Source of the DNA: Actinomycetota bacterium
GTDB lineage: Bacteria > Actinomycetota > Actinomycetes > Propionibacteriales > Propionibacteriaceae
Reading direction: 5' to 3'
Assembly (NCBI GenBank): GCA_020161795.1
Contig: JAIUOR010000054.1
Span: forward strand, 1-41,079
Length of the DNA stretch: 41,079 nucleotides
Positions 8,759 through 15,663 of this stretch are shown piece after piece. The position numbers and the translations under genes were made by a program. Position 1 is the first letter of the stretch. Every line of letters starts with the position of its first letter. Under the pieces are notes generated by a model. The model saw nothing but the letters and a program-made list of their open reading frames with translations. It was not told the origin of the DNA and searched no databases.

Positions 8759-9720
8759 TCTGGGACGCACTGTTCTCGACCCTGTTCCTCGCCGCCGTGC
8801 TGCGGGTGGCGACGCCGCTGCTGCTGGCCGCGATGGGCGGTCTCATCTCGGAGACGGCCGGCGTCCCCAACATCACGCTGGAGGGCTCGATGCTGAGCGG
8901 CGCCTGCGCGGGAGCGCTGGTCGGCGGCTTCACCGGCAACCCCTGGCTGGGACTGATCGCAGCGATCGTCGGCGGCGCGATCATCGGGATCCTGCTCGGC
9001 GTGCTGCACCTGGAGTTCGGCGCGGACCCGATCATCGTGGGCATCGGCCTCAATCTGCTCGTGGCCGGTTTCACCACCTTCATCGTGTTCTCGCTGCTCG
9101 GCGACAAGTCTGGAACCTCCAGCCTGGGACGCAACCTGCTACCGACCATCGAACCCGGGCCGCTGGCGGGCATTCCCTTCCTCGGTGACGTGCTGCTCGG
9201 CCAGCACATCCTCACCTACGTGGCCTTCCTGGTCTGGGCAGCGGTCGCGCTGTTGCTGGCGCGGGCCACCTTCGGGGTCCACCTCCGGGCGATCGGGCAG
9301 AACCCGCTCGCCGCGGCCACCGCCGGCATCAGCGTCAAGCGGCTGCAGTACGCGGCCGTGATCATCTGCGGCAGCCTGGCGGGAACGGCCGGCGCCTTCC
9401 TGTCGATGGGCTACGTGTCGAGCTTCATCCGCGACATGACGGCGGGCCGCGGCTTCATCGCCCTCGCCGCGATCTTCCTCGGCGGCATGCGGCCGCTGGG
9501 CGTCGGTTTCGCCGCGCTCGCCTTCGGCTTCTTCGAGGCGCTCTCGATCCGGCTGGGCAACCTCGACGTCCCCAGCCAGCTCGTCCAGACGATTCCCTAC
9601 ATCGCCACCCTCATCGGCCTGGGACTGTTCGCCTGGCGCGAGACGACCCGAAGACGTCGCGGATCCGGAGCCACCGGGCAGAGACGACGGCCGGTCACCC
9701 CGGGAGCCGACCCGGCCTGA
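8755..9720 (+). CDS. BMP/nucleoside-type ABC importer permease 2
   Basis: A 321-residue permease of the same BPD_transp_2 family and the partner of the upstream protein (NupQ-like). It has family strings GGLISETAGVPNITLEG, the coupling segment VHLRAIGQNPLAAATAGIS, and AIFLGGMRPLG near the end. The ATG overlaps the stop of permease 1. It ends with a short, very basic tail (RRRRGSGATGQRRRP). It is the last gene of the operon, and only nine bases separate it from the convergent LacI gene. Confidence 0.93.
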   Translation: MIWDALFSTLFLAAVLRVATPLLLAAMGGLISETAGVPNITLEGSMLSGACAGALVGGFTGNPWLGLIAAIVGGAIIGILLGVLHLEFGADPIIVGIGLNLLVAGFTTFIVFSLLGDKSGTSSLGRNLLPTIEPGPLAGIPFLGDVLLGQHILTYVAFLVWAAVALLLARATFGVHLRAIGQNPLAAATAGISVKRLQYAAVIICGSLAGTAGAFLSMGYVSSFIRDMTAGRGFIALAAIFLGGMRPLGVGFAALAFGFFEALSIRLGNLDVPSQLVQTIPYIATLIGLGLFAWRETTRRRRGSGATGQRRRPVTPGADPA

Positions 9721-9726
9721 AGCCGG
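9712..9726. terminator. Small hairpin between convergent genes
   Basis: CCGGC, loop CTGAA, GCCGG spans the permease 2 stop codon and the nine-base gap before the convergent LacI stop. It is short and lacks a T-run, so a bidirectional terminator role is only a suggestion. Confidence 0.25.
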
Positions 9727-9729
9727 CCC

Positions 9730-10752
9730 TCACGCCAGATCGGCGTACCGGCCGCAGCCGCAGCTGTCCCGCAGAACGAGTTCGCAGTCGAACACCCGAT
9801 CGCCGTCGCCATCGCCGTCCAGCAGCAGCGAGACGGCCGCTTCGCCCATCGCGGCGAAGGGCTCAGCGACCGTCGAGAGCTCGGGAACGCTGGTGCGCGT
9901 CTCGCGCACGCCGTCCATGGAGATGACCGCCACGTCACCCGGCACGTCGATCCGCAGCGCGGCGAGGGCGTGCAGGGCGCCGAAGGCGAGTTCGTCGGTG
10001 GTGACCACCAGGCCGCGTGGCACGGCCGCGCCGCCCTCAAGCGCGGTCATGACCGCACGCGAGGCCGCCTGCCGGTCGTAGCCGTCGGTGCGCCACAGCG
10101 AGGGCTCGATGCCCGCCGCTTCGACGGCGTCGCGAAAGCCCCGCATCCGCATTCCCACCGGACCGTCGTCGTCGGCGTGGGTGAGCAGGGCGAGCTCGGT
10201 GTGTCCGTGTCCCAGCAGATGCTCGGTCGCGCGCCGCGCCCACTCCCGGTCGGCGATCGTCACCAGCGGCCCGCTCAGCCCGGCCGGCCGGTGATGGAGG
10301 AAGACCGCGGGCACCGGCGAACTCTCCAGAACCGCGCGCAGGTCGCGCGACTCACCAAGCCCGACGAGGATCACGCCCGCCGCCTCCTCGTCGACCAGGC
10401 CCTCCAGCAGCGCGGCCTCCTGGTCGGGGTTGAAGCCGGAACTGCCGGTGAGCGTCAGGTAGCCCCGGCGCATGGCGGAGGCCTGGATCTCGTCGGCGAA
10501 GGCGACATAGAACGGATCCGCGGTGGCGGGGACGACCAGCCCGATGAAGCGCTGGCTGCGTACCCGCAGGGCGCGCGCGGCGCGATTGGGGCGGTAGTCG
10601 AGCTGGGCGATAGCGGCGCGCACCCGCTCCCGGGTCGCTGGTGCGACCGGCCGGTTGGTTCCGTTGACGACGTAGCTGACGACGGTCGTCGACGTCCCCG
10701 CGATCCGGGCGACGTCGGCCAGGGTCGGGCGTCTCGCGGGACGCGGATCCAC
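9730..10752 (-). CDS. LacI-family transcriptional repressor (nucleoside region)
   Basis: A 340-residue repressor. The N-terminal helix-turn-helix reads PTLADVARIAGTSTTVVSYVVNG, followed by the hinge region VRAAIAQLDYRPNRAARALR. The periplasmic-binding-like effector domain begins at IGLVVPATADPFY. The chain ends with an unusual Cys pair (DSCGCGRY), seen in some actinobacterial LacI proteins. The GTG start has GGGAG upstream. Its place between the BMP importer (convergent) and adenosine deaminase (divergent) makes a purine or nucleoside effector plausible. No clear CG-centred operator is visible upstream of the importer, so the target sites are not identified. Confidence 0.93.
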   Translation of the reverse strand: MDPRPARRPTLADVARIAGTSTTVVSYVVNGTNRPVAPATRERVRAAIAQLDYRPNRAARALRVRSQRFIGLVVPATADPFYVAFADEIQASAMRRGYLTLTGSSGFNPDQEAALLEGLVDEEAAGVILVGLGESRDLRAVLESSPVPAVFLHHRPAGLSGPLVTIADREWARRATEHLLGHGHTELALLTHADDDGPVGMRMRGFRDAVEAAGIEPSLWRTDGYDRQAASRAVMTALEGGAAVPRGLVVTTDELAFGALHALAALRIDVPGDVAVISMDGVRETRTSVPELSTVAEPFAAMGEAAVSLLLDGDGDGDRVFDCELVLRDSCGCGRYADLA

Positions 10753-10790
10753 CTGTGCTCCCTTCGGCCGGCGTCAGTGGCGCTGCACCC

Positions 10791-10857
10791 AGGCTAGGGC
10801 ATGTCGGGTGGCGCGGTGCCGTGGCGGGCCAGCCGCGCCCGATCCTCGTTCTACACT
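10791..10857. promoter_or_regulatory. Divergent promoter region between LacI gene and adenosine deaminase
   Basis: On the plus strand TACACT (10852-10857) fits a -10 for the deaminase, giving a leader of about 70 bases. On the minus strand TAGCCT (10796-10791) fits a -10 for the LacI gene. Neither has a strong -35. The 182-base gap holds no other evident structure. Confidence 0.35.
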
Positions 10858-10934
10858 GAACTGGCCCGCCGGGGACGGCCGCGACGGCCCGATCCTCGCC
10901 GTAGTCGCGGGCGCCTGTCTCGGAGGGGTTTGAC

Positions 10935-12113
10935 ATGGGGATCGACGCGGACGTCCTGGTAGCGATGCCGAAGGTGGCGCTGCACGACCACCTGGACGGC
11001 GGGTTGCGGGCCGGCACGGTTTGGGAGCTGGCGACCGAGATCGGTCACGAACTGCCCGTCGGCGATGCCGACTCCCTGGCGCAGTGGTTCTTCGAGGCTG
11101 CCGATTCCGGCTCGCTGGTGCGCTATCTGGAGACCTTCGACCACACCATCGCGGTGATGCAGACCTACCCGCAGCTCAAGCGGGTGGCCCAGGAGTGGGT
11201 GGAGGATCTGGCCGCCGACGGCGTGGTCTACGGGGAGGCCCGGTGGGCCCCCGAGCAGCACCTGCGAAGCGGGCTCTCGATGGCCCTGGCGATCGAGGCC
11301 GTTCGCGACGGCCTTGCCGAGGGGATGGCTGCCGCCGCTGCCGCCGGGCGTCCGATCGTGGCCCGCCAGCTCGTCACCTCGATGCGCCATGCCACCCCGA
11401 CGCCGGATGTGGCTGAGCTGGCGGTCGCCTATCGCCACGACTCGGTGTACTCCTCGCTTCGCTCGTCCGCACCTTCCTTGCCTTCGGAAGAGCTCAAGCA
11501 AGCTTGGCTCTTCGCTCAGGCTGCGTCGGTGGCGGGCTTCGACATCGCCGGGGCCGAGGACGGCTTCCCGCCCAGCCGCTTCGCCGCGGTCTTCGAGTAC
11601 CTGCGCCGGCACAACGTGCAGTTCACCATCCACGCCGGCGAGGCGTTCGGGCCGGCGTCCATCTGGGAGGCCGTTCAGCTCTGCGGCGCCTCCCGGATCG
11701 GGCACGGCGTCCGGCTGGTCGAGGACATCACCGGTGGCCCGGGGGAGTGGGTGCTGGGCGACCTGGCCAACTACGTGCTCGACCGGCGGATCGCGCTGGA
11801 GATCTGCCCCTCCTCCAACCTGCAGACCGGAATCGCCGACACCGTGGCCGAGCACCCCTTCGGGTTGCTGGCCGAACTCGGCTTCCGGGTAACCGTCAGC
11901 TGCGACAACCGGCTGATGAGCCGGACGACGCTGAGCCGCGAGTTCGGCCTATTGGCCGACGCCTTCGGCTACGACCTGACCGATCTGCGCCGGTTCACCC
12001 TGAACGCCGCCCGTAGCGCCTTCCACCCCTATCGGCAGCGCGAGGCGCTGATCCGGGACGTGATCCTGCCCGGCTTCGCTGCCCTCGGCCTGCCGACGGA
12101 CGCCCCCTGGTGA
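10935..12113 (+). CDS. add: Adenosine deaminase with an in-frame insertion
   Basis: Zinc-dependent deaminase converting adenosine or deoxyadenosine to inosine, in the cytoplasm. Metal and catalytic motifs are present: HDHLDG (His17, His19), HAGE (His233, Glu236), RIGHGVRL (His257) and CDNRLMS (Asp324) in place of the usual TDDP. GGAGGGG lies upstream of the ATG. At 392 residues it is longer than most actinobacterial relatives. The excess is a Ser/Leu-rich block at residues about 170-198, placed just before the VAGFDIAGAE strand. Codon use there (CTT, TTG, CAA, GAA, GCA) differs from the rest of the gene. The motifs on either side are intact and the frame is kept, so the enzyme is probably active. 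Confidence 0.93.
   Translation: MGIDADVLVAMPKVALHDHLDGGLRAGTVWELATEIGHELPVGDADSLAQWFFEAADSGSLVRYLETFDHTIAVMQTYPQLKRVAQEWVEDLAADGVVYGEARWAPEQHLRSGLSMALAIEAVRDGLAEGMAAAAAAGRPIVARQLVTSMRHATPTPDVAELAVAYRHDSVYSSLRSSAPSLPSEELKQAWLFAQAASVAGFDIAGAEDGFPPSRFAAVFEYLRRHNVQFTIHAGEAFGPASIWEAVQLCGASRIGHGVRLVEDITGGPGEWVLGDLANYVLDRRIALEICPSSNLQTGIADTVAEHPFGLLAELGFRVTVSCDNRLMSRTTLSREFGLLADAFGYDLTDLRRFTLNAARSAFHPYRQREALIRDVILPGFAALGLPTDAPW
11442..11528 (+). repeat. In-frame palindromic insertion within adenosine deaminase
   Basis: About 87 bases coding 29 residues absent from the usual family pattern. It contains a 27-base hairpin: GAAGAGC (11487-11493), T bulge, CAAGC, AA loop, GCTTG, GCTCTTC (11507-11513). 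The octamer CTTCGCTC occurs at 11457-11464 and again at 11510-11517. Base and codon use are less GC-rich than in the flanks. It resembles, in principle, palindromic elements that insert into genes in frame. Confidence 0.5.
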
Positions 12114-12155
12114 GAACCCGGTCAGGGCGTCTGGGCGTGGGAATGACGGCGTAGA

Positions 12156-12173
12156 CCGCGCAGGAAGGCGCGG
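12156..12173 (+). terminator. Weak hairpin after adenosine deaminase
   Basis: CCGCGC, loop AGGAAG, GCGCGG lies 43 bases after the deaminase stop. It has no T-run, so it is only a possible terminator of the U-less kind proposed for high-GC actinobacteria. Confidence 0.25.
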
Positions 12174-12251
12174 CCTCCCCGATCCCCAAGGTGCCCGCGA
12201 TCGTTCACTGAGGCGTCAACTCCCGTTGCTCGGGTGGTGAGGCGGGCTGCC

Positions 12252-12257
12252 TAGCGT
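12252..12257 (+). promoter_or_regulatory. Putative -10 of the nonulosonate cluster
   Basis: TAGCGT fits TANNNT and ends six bases before the ATG at 12264, the leaderless spacing. A GGAG also lies close to the ATG, so a short leader is possible instead. Confidence 0.35.
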
Positions 12258-12263
12258 CGGAGC

Positions 12264-13544
12264 ATGACGTCCGAACGCCTCCCCCCGAGGGTCGCGGTAC
12301 TCGCCGACAGCGACAGTCGCTGGAAGTGGGGCATGCTCACAGCCGGCCTGCTGGCGCCCCCGGCGGATATCGACTCCTACCAACTGGATCGGCTGAATCC
12401 CCCCAGCCGACGCCAGCTCGCCGAGGCAGGAGTGGACATCGAGGCGCTGACGACGCTGCGGATGGGCGACCTCGCAGCGGTTCTCACCGAGCGTCCACCG
12501 GATGTCCTGATCCTCGCGCTGCCGGGCGGCGGCACCATCGCCGCCCGGCACGCGCTGGCCGCTCGCTGGTCTTCGGACCTGCGGCGGCCGCTGTTGGTCA
12601 CCGGTTACGTGGGCGTGGTCTACGAGAAGCTGGTCGAGGGAGCCCTGGCGCGCGCCGGCTCGGACATCGTGCTGGCCAACAGCGGCCACGACGCCGCCCG
12701 GTTCCGTCGGCTCTACCGCGACCTGGGTCTGGATCCCGACCCGGTCGTCGAGGCCGGGCTGCCGTTCCTGCGCGGCCCCGAGGCGCCGCGCGCGGGCCGC
12801 CGATTCACGGTCACCTTCGCCGGCCAGCCCGGCGTCCCCGCCGGCGAGGCCGACCGCACCTATCTGGTCGACCGGCTGATCCGGCATGCCTGGCTGCACC
12901 CGGAACGCGTGGTCAACATCAAGCTGCGCAGCATGCCCGGAGAACGGGTCACCCACGCCGAGCCCTACCCCTACCCGGCGATCCTGCGCCGGGCGCCCGG
13001 CCCGCTGCCGGAGAACATCCGGATCACGCTGGGCGACATGGGCGAGGCGCTGCGGGCCACCGATCTGCTGGTCACCGTCTCGTCCACCGCCGCCCTGGAG
13101 GCGATGAACGCCAGCGTCCCCACCGTCCTGCTGACCGACTTCGGGGTGCGCGAGCAACTCGGCAACGCCCATTTCGCCGGATCGGGGTGCCTGGCCAGCT
13201 TCGATGAAGTGGACGCGGGGGTCGCACCGCTGGTCGATCCGGACTGGGCGGCGGAGCACGGCGTCGATCCGCTCGGGCCGGAGCAGTTCGTGGCCCGGGT
13301 CTCGGCCCTGCTGGCAGCCGAGCCGCCACCGCTGCGGCCGTACTACACCATGGCGCGCAGCCCGGCCTATCTGAGCCGGTTGCTCGCCTCCTACGGGCTC
13401 GGCCCGGACGGCCGCCCGGCGACCGCCTGGAACGGATCCACCGTCCGGCTGGCTCGCCGGGCGCTCCGCTCCACCGCCCGCACCCTCTACCGGACCGGCA
13501 CCCACGTCGTGGCGCCGGCACTACGAAAGCTGGCCTCGCTGTGA
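12264..13544 (+). CDS. DUF6716-like putative glycosyltransferase
   Basis: A 426-residue cytoplasmic protein that looks like a two-domain GT-B glycosyltransferase. The N-terminal Rossmann-like half starts RVAVLADSDSRWKWG. A middle segment reads GYVGVVYEKLVEGALAR and LANSGHD. The C-terminal half has a nucleotide-sugar-type pattern (DLLVTVSSTAALEAM, then PTVLLTDFGVREQLGNAHF). It is the first gene of a four-gene run whose later members make a CMP-activated nonulosonic acid, and its stop overlaps the next GTG by four bases. A role in transferring or extending a nonulosonate-containing chain is inferred. The donor and acceptor are unknown and no catalytic residue is assigned. Confidence 0.75.
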   Translation: MTSERLPPRVAVLADSDSRWKWGMLTAGLLAPPADIDSYQLDRLNPPSRRQLAEAGVDIEALTTLRMGDLAAVLTERPPDVLILALPGGGTIAARHALAARWSSDLRRPLLVTGYVGVVYEKLVEGALARAGSDIVLANSGHDAARFRRLYRDLGLDPDPVVEAGLPFLRGPEAPRAGRRFTVTFAGQPGVPAGEADRTYLVDRLIRHAWLHPERVVNIKLRSMPGERVTHAEPYPYPAILRRAPGPLPENIRITLGDMGEALRATDLLVTVSSTAALEAMNASVPTVLLTDFGVREQLGNAHFAGSGCLASFDEVDAGVAPLVDPDWAAEHGVDPLGPEQFVARVSALLAAEPPPLRPYYTMARSPAYLSRLLASYGLGPDGRPATAWNGSTVRLARRALRSTARTLYRTGTHVVAPALRKLASL

Positions 13545-14737
13545 CCCCCGATCCCCTGCCCAGCGATGTCCGCCCCGAGGTGGTGGCCGTGATCCCCGCC
13601 CGGGGCGGCTCCAAGGGTGTCCCGGGGAAGAACCTCGCCGCCGTGGGCGGGGTACCGCTGGTCGTCCGCGCCGTCAGGGCCTGTCTGGCCGCCACCCGGC
13701 TGACCGCCGTGGTGGTCTCGACCGACGACCAGTCGATCGCGGACGCCTCCCGGCAGGCGGGAGCAGTGGTGGTCACCCGGCCGCCGGAGATCTCCGGCGA
13801 CACAGCCGGCAGCGAGGAGGCGGTCGCCCACGCGCTGGACGTCCTCTACGGAAGTAGAGTCGATCGGGTGGACGTGGTGGTGCTCGTTCAATGCACCAGC
13901 CCCTTCACCACCCCCACCGAGATCGACGAGGTGGTGCAGGCCGTGCTGGCTGGCGCGGATTCCGCGTTCACCGCCGCCCGGTTCCATGGCTTCCTCTGGC
14001 GGCCCGAGCCCGACGGGGCAGTGGCGGTCAACCACCACCACAAACGCCGGGCCCGCCGCCAGGAGCGTCCGGTCGAACTGCTCGAGACCGGCGCTGCCTA
14101 CGCCATGCGCGGTGCCGGCTTCCTGGCCAAGCAGCGCCGGTTCTTCGGGACCATCCAGGCGGTGGAGACTCCCGCCGAGCGAGTGCTGGAGATCGACGAA
14201 CCCGGTGATCTGGAACGGGCCAGGATGCTCGCGCCGTCGCTGAGCAGCGGCTGGTCGACGCTCCCCGGCCGTCACGACGTGGACGCCGTGGTGCTCGACT
14301 TCGACGGCACCCAGACCGACGACCGGGTCTGGCTCTCCGCCGACGGCAGCGAGCAGGTGGCGGTGCACCGCGGCGACGGTATGGGCGTCGCCGCGCTGCG
14401 CCGCGCCGGGATCGAGGTTCTGATCCTCTCCACGGAGACCGACCCGGTGGTCTCGGCCCGGGCCGGGAAGCTGGGTGTCGAATGCCGGCAGGGCATCGCC
14501 GGCAAGGGCGCGGCGCTCACCGCCTGGTGCACCGAGAAGGGGATCGACCCCCGCCGCGTCCTCTACCTGGGCAACGACGTGAACGACCTGCCCGGCTTCG
14601 CCGAGGTCGGCTGGCCGGTGGCGGTGGCCTCGGCCCATCCTCCGGTGCGGGCAGCCGCCCGCGCCGTCACCACCGCGCCCGGCGGGCACGGTGCCGTCCG
14701 CGAGATCGCCTCGTGGATTCTCGGAAAGGATCTGTGA
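13541..14737 (+). CDS. neuA: Acylneuraminate (nonulosonate) cytidylyltransferase fused to HAD phosphatase
   Basis: A 398-residue bifunctional protein. Residues 1-235 are a CMP-nonulosonate synthetase: IPARGGSKGVPGKN (residues 18-31), VVVSTDD, and QCTSPFTTPTEID. Residues about 245-398 are a KDO8P-phosphatase-like HAD domain with all four catalytic motifs: DFDGT (Asp253, Asp255), LST (Ser297), Lys322 and GNDVND (344-349). The HAD half is therefore likely to be an active phosphatase, for example on a nonulosonate 9-phosphate. The GTG start overlaps the preceding stop (GTGA). The stop shares one base with the next ATG. Which nonulosonate is activated cannot be read from the sequence. Confidence 0.9.
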   Translation: MTPDPLPSDVRPEVVAVIPARGGSKGVPGKNLAAVGGVPLVVRAVRACLAATRLTAVVVSTDDQSIADASRQAGAVVVTRPPEISGDTAGSEEAVAHALDVLYGSRVDRVDVVVLVQCTSPFTTPTEIDEVVQAVLAGADSAFTAARFHGFLWRPEPDGAVAVNHHHKRRARRQERPVELLETGAAYAMRGAGFLAKQRRFFGTIQAVETPAERVLEIDEPGDLERARMLAPSLSSGWSTLPGRHDVDAVVLDFDGTQTDDRVWLSADGSEQVAVHRGDGMGVAALRRAGIEVLILSTETDPVVSARAGKLGVECRQGIAGKGAALTAWCTEKGIDPRRVLYLGNDVNDLPGFAEVGWPVAVASAHPPVRAAARAVTTAPGGHGAVREIASWILGKDL

Positions 14738-15663
14738 TGACCGCAGACTTCAACCCCCGCCTGCGCCGGCTCGGTGATCGCCTGGTCGGCCCGGGACAGC
14801 CGGTCTACCTGATCGGCGAGATCGGTATCAACCACAACGGCGAGTTGGCCAACGCGCTGGCGCTGATCGACGTCGCCGTCGAAGCCGGCCTGGACGCCGT
14901 GAAGTTCCAGAAGCGGACCCCCGAGGTCTGCACCCCCCGCGACCAGTGGGAGATCGAGCGGGACACCCCGTGGGGCCGGATGACCTACATCGACTACCGG
15001 CACCGGGTCGAGTTCGGCGTGGCGGAGTACCGCGCCATCGACGAGTACGCCCGTGCCAGGGGCATCGACTGGTTCGCCTCCCCCTGGGACGTCGAGAGTG
15101 TCGAGTTCCTGTCGCAGTTCGACCTGCCCGCCCACAAGGTCGCCTCGGCCAGCCTGACCGACGACCAACTGCTGCGGGCGCTGCGGGCGACCGGCCGCAC
15201 GATCGTCCTCTCCACCGGGATGTCGACGCCGGAGCAGATCCGGCACGCCGTCGAGGTGCTGGGCAGCCGCAACACCGTGCTGCTCCACGCCACCAGCACC
15301 TACCCGGCACCCCCGGAGGAACTCAACCTGCGGATGATCGACACCCTGATGGCCGAGTACCCGAATGTGCCGGTCGGCTACTCCGGCCACGAGACCGGGC
15401 TGCAGACCACTGTCGCGGCGGTGGCCCGCGGCGCGGTGATGGTCGAGCGCCACATCACGCTGGACCGGGCGATGTGGGGCTCGGATCAGGCGGCCTCGGT
15501 GGAGCCGGCCGGGCTGACCCGCCTGGTACGGGACATCCGGGTGATCGAGCAGTCGCTCGGGGACGGCGTCAAGCAGGTCTACCCCGGCGAGCTGGCGGCC
15601 ATGCGCAAGCTGCGCCGGGTGGCCGGAGTGGTGGCCGACGCGGCCCAGGGCGCGGTCGCGTGA
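14737..15663 (+). CDS. neuB: NeuB-family nonulosonate synthase lacking the SAF domain
   Basis: A 308-residue TIM-barrel synthase that condenses phosphoenolpyruvate with a hexose or hexosamine. Motifs are IGEIGINHNG (residues 26-35), KFQKRTPEV, FASPWD, STGM, HATSTYP, GYSGHE (214-219, metal-binding His218) and ERHITLDR. Standard NeuB proteins are about 340-350 residues with a C-terminal antifreeze-like (SAF) domain. Here the chain stops right after the barrel, with no SAF sequence. In Neisseria NeuB an SAF-domain arginine contacts the N-acetyl group of ManNAc. Its absence fits a substrate without that group, such as mannose-6-phosphate, which would make KDN-9-phosphate. GGAAAGGA precedes the ATG. 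Confidence 0.88.
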   Translation: MTADFNPRLRRLGDRLVGPGQPVYLIGEIGINHNGELANALALIDVAVEAGLDAVKFQKRTPEVCTPRDQWEIERDTPWGRMTYIDYRHRVEFGVAEYRAIDEYARARGIDWFASPWDVESVEFLSQFDLPAHKVASASLTDDQLLRALRATGRTIVLSTGMSTPEQIRHAVEVLGSRNTVLLHATSTYPAPPEELNLRMIDTLMAEYPNVPVGYSGHETGLQTTVAAVARGAVMVERHITLDRAMWGSDQAASVEPAGLTRLVRDIRVIEQSLGDGVKQVYPGELAAMRKLRRVAGVVADAAQGAVA

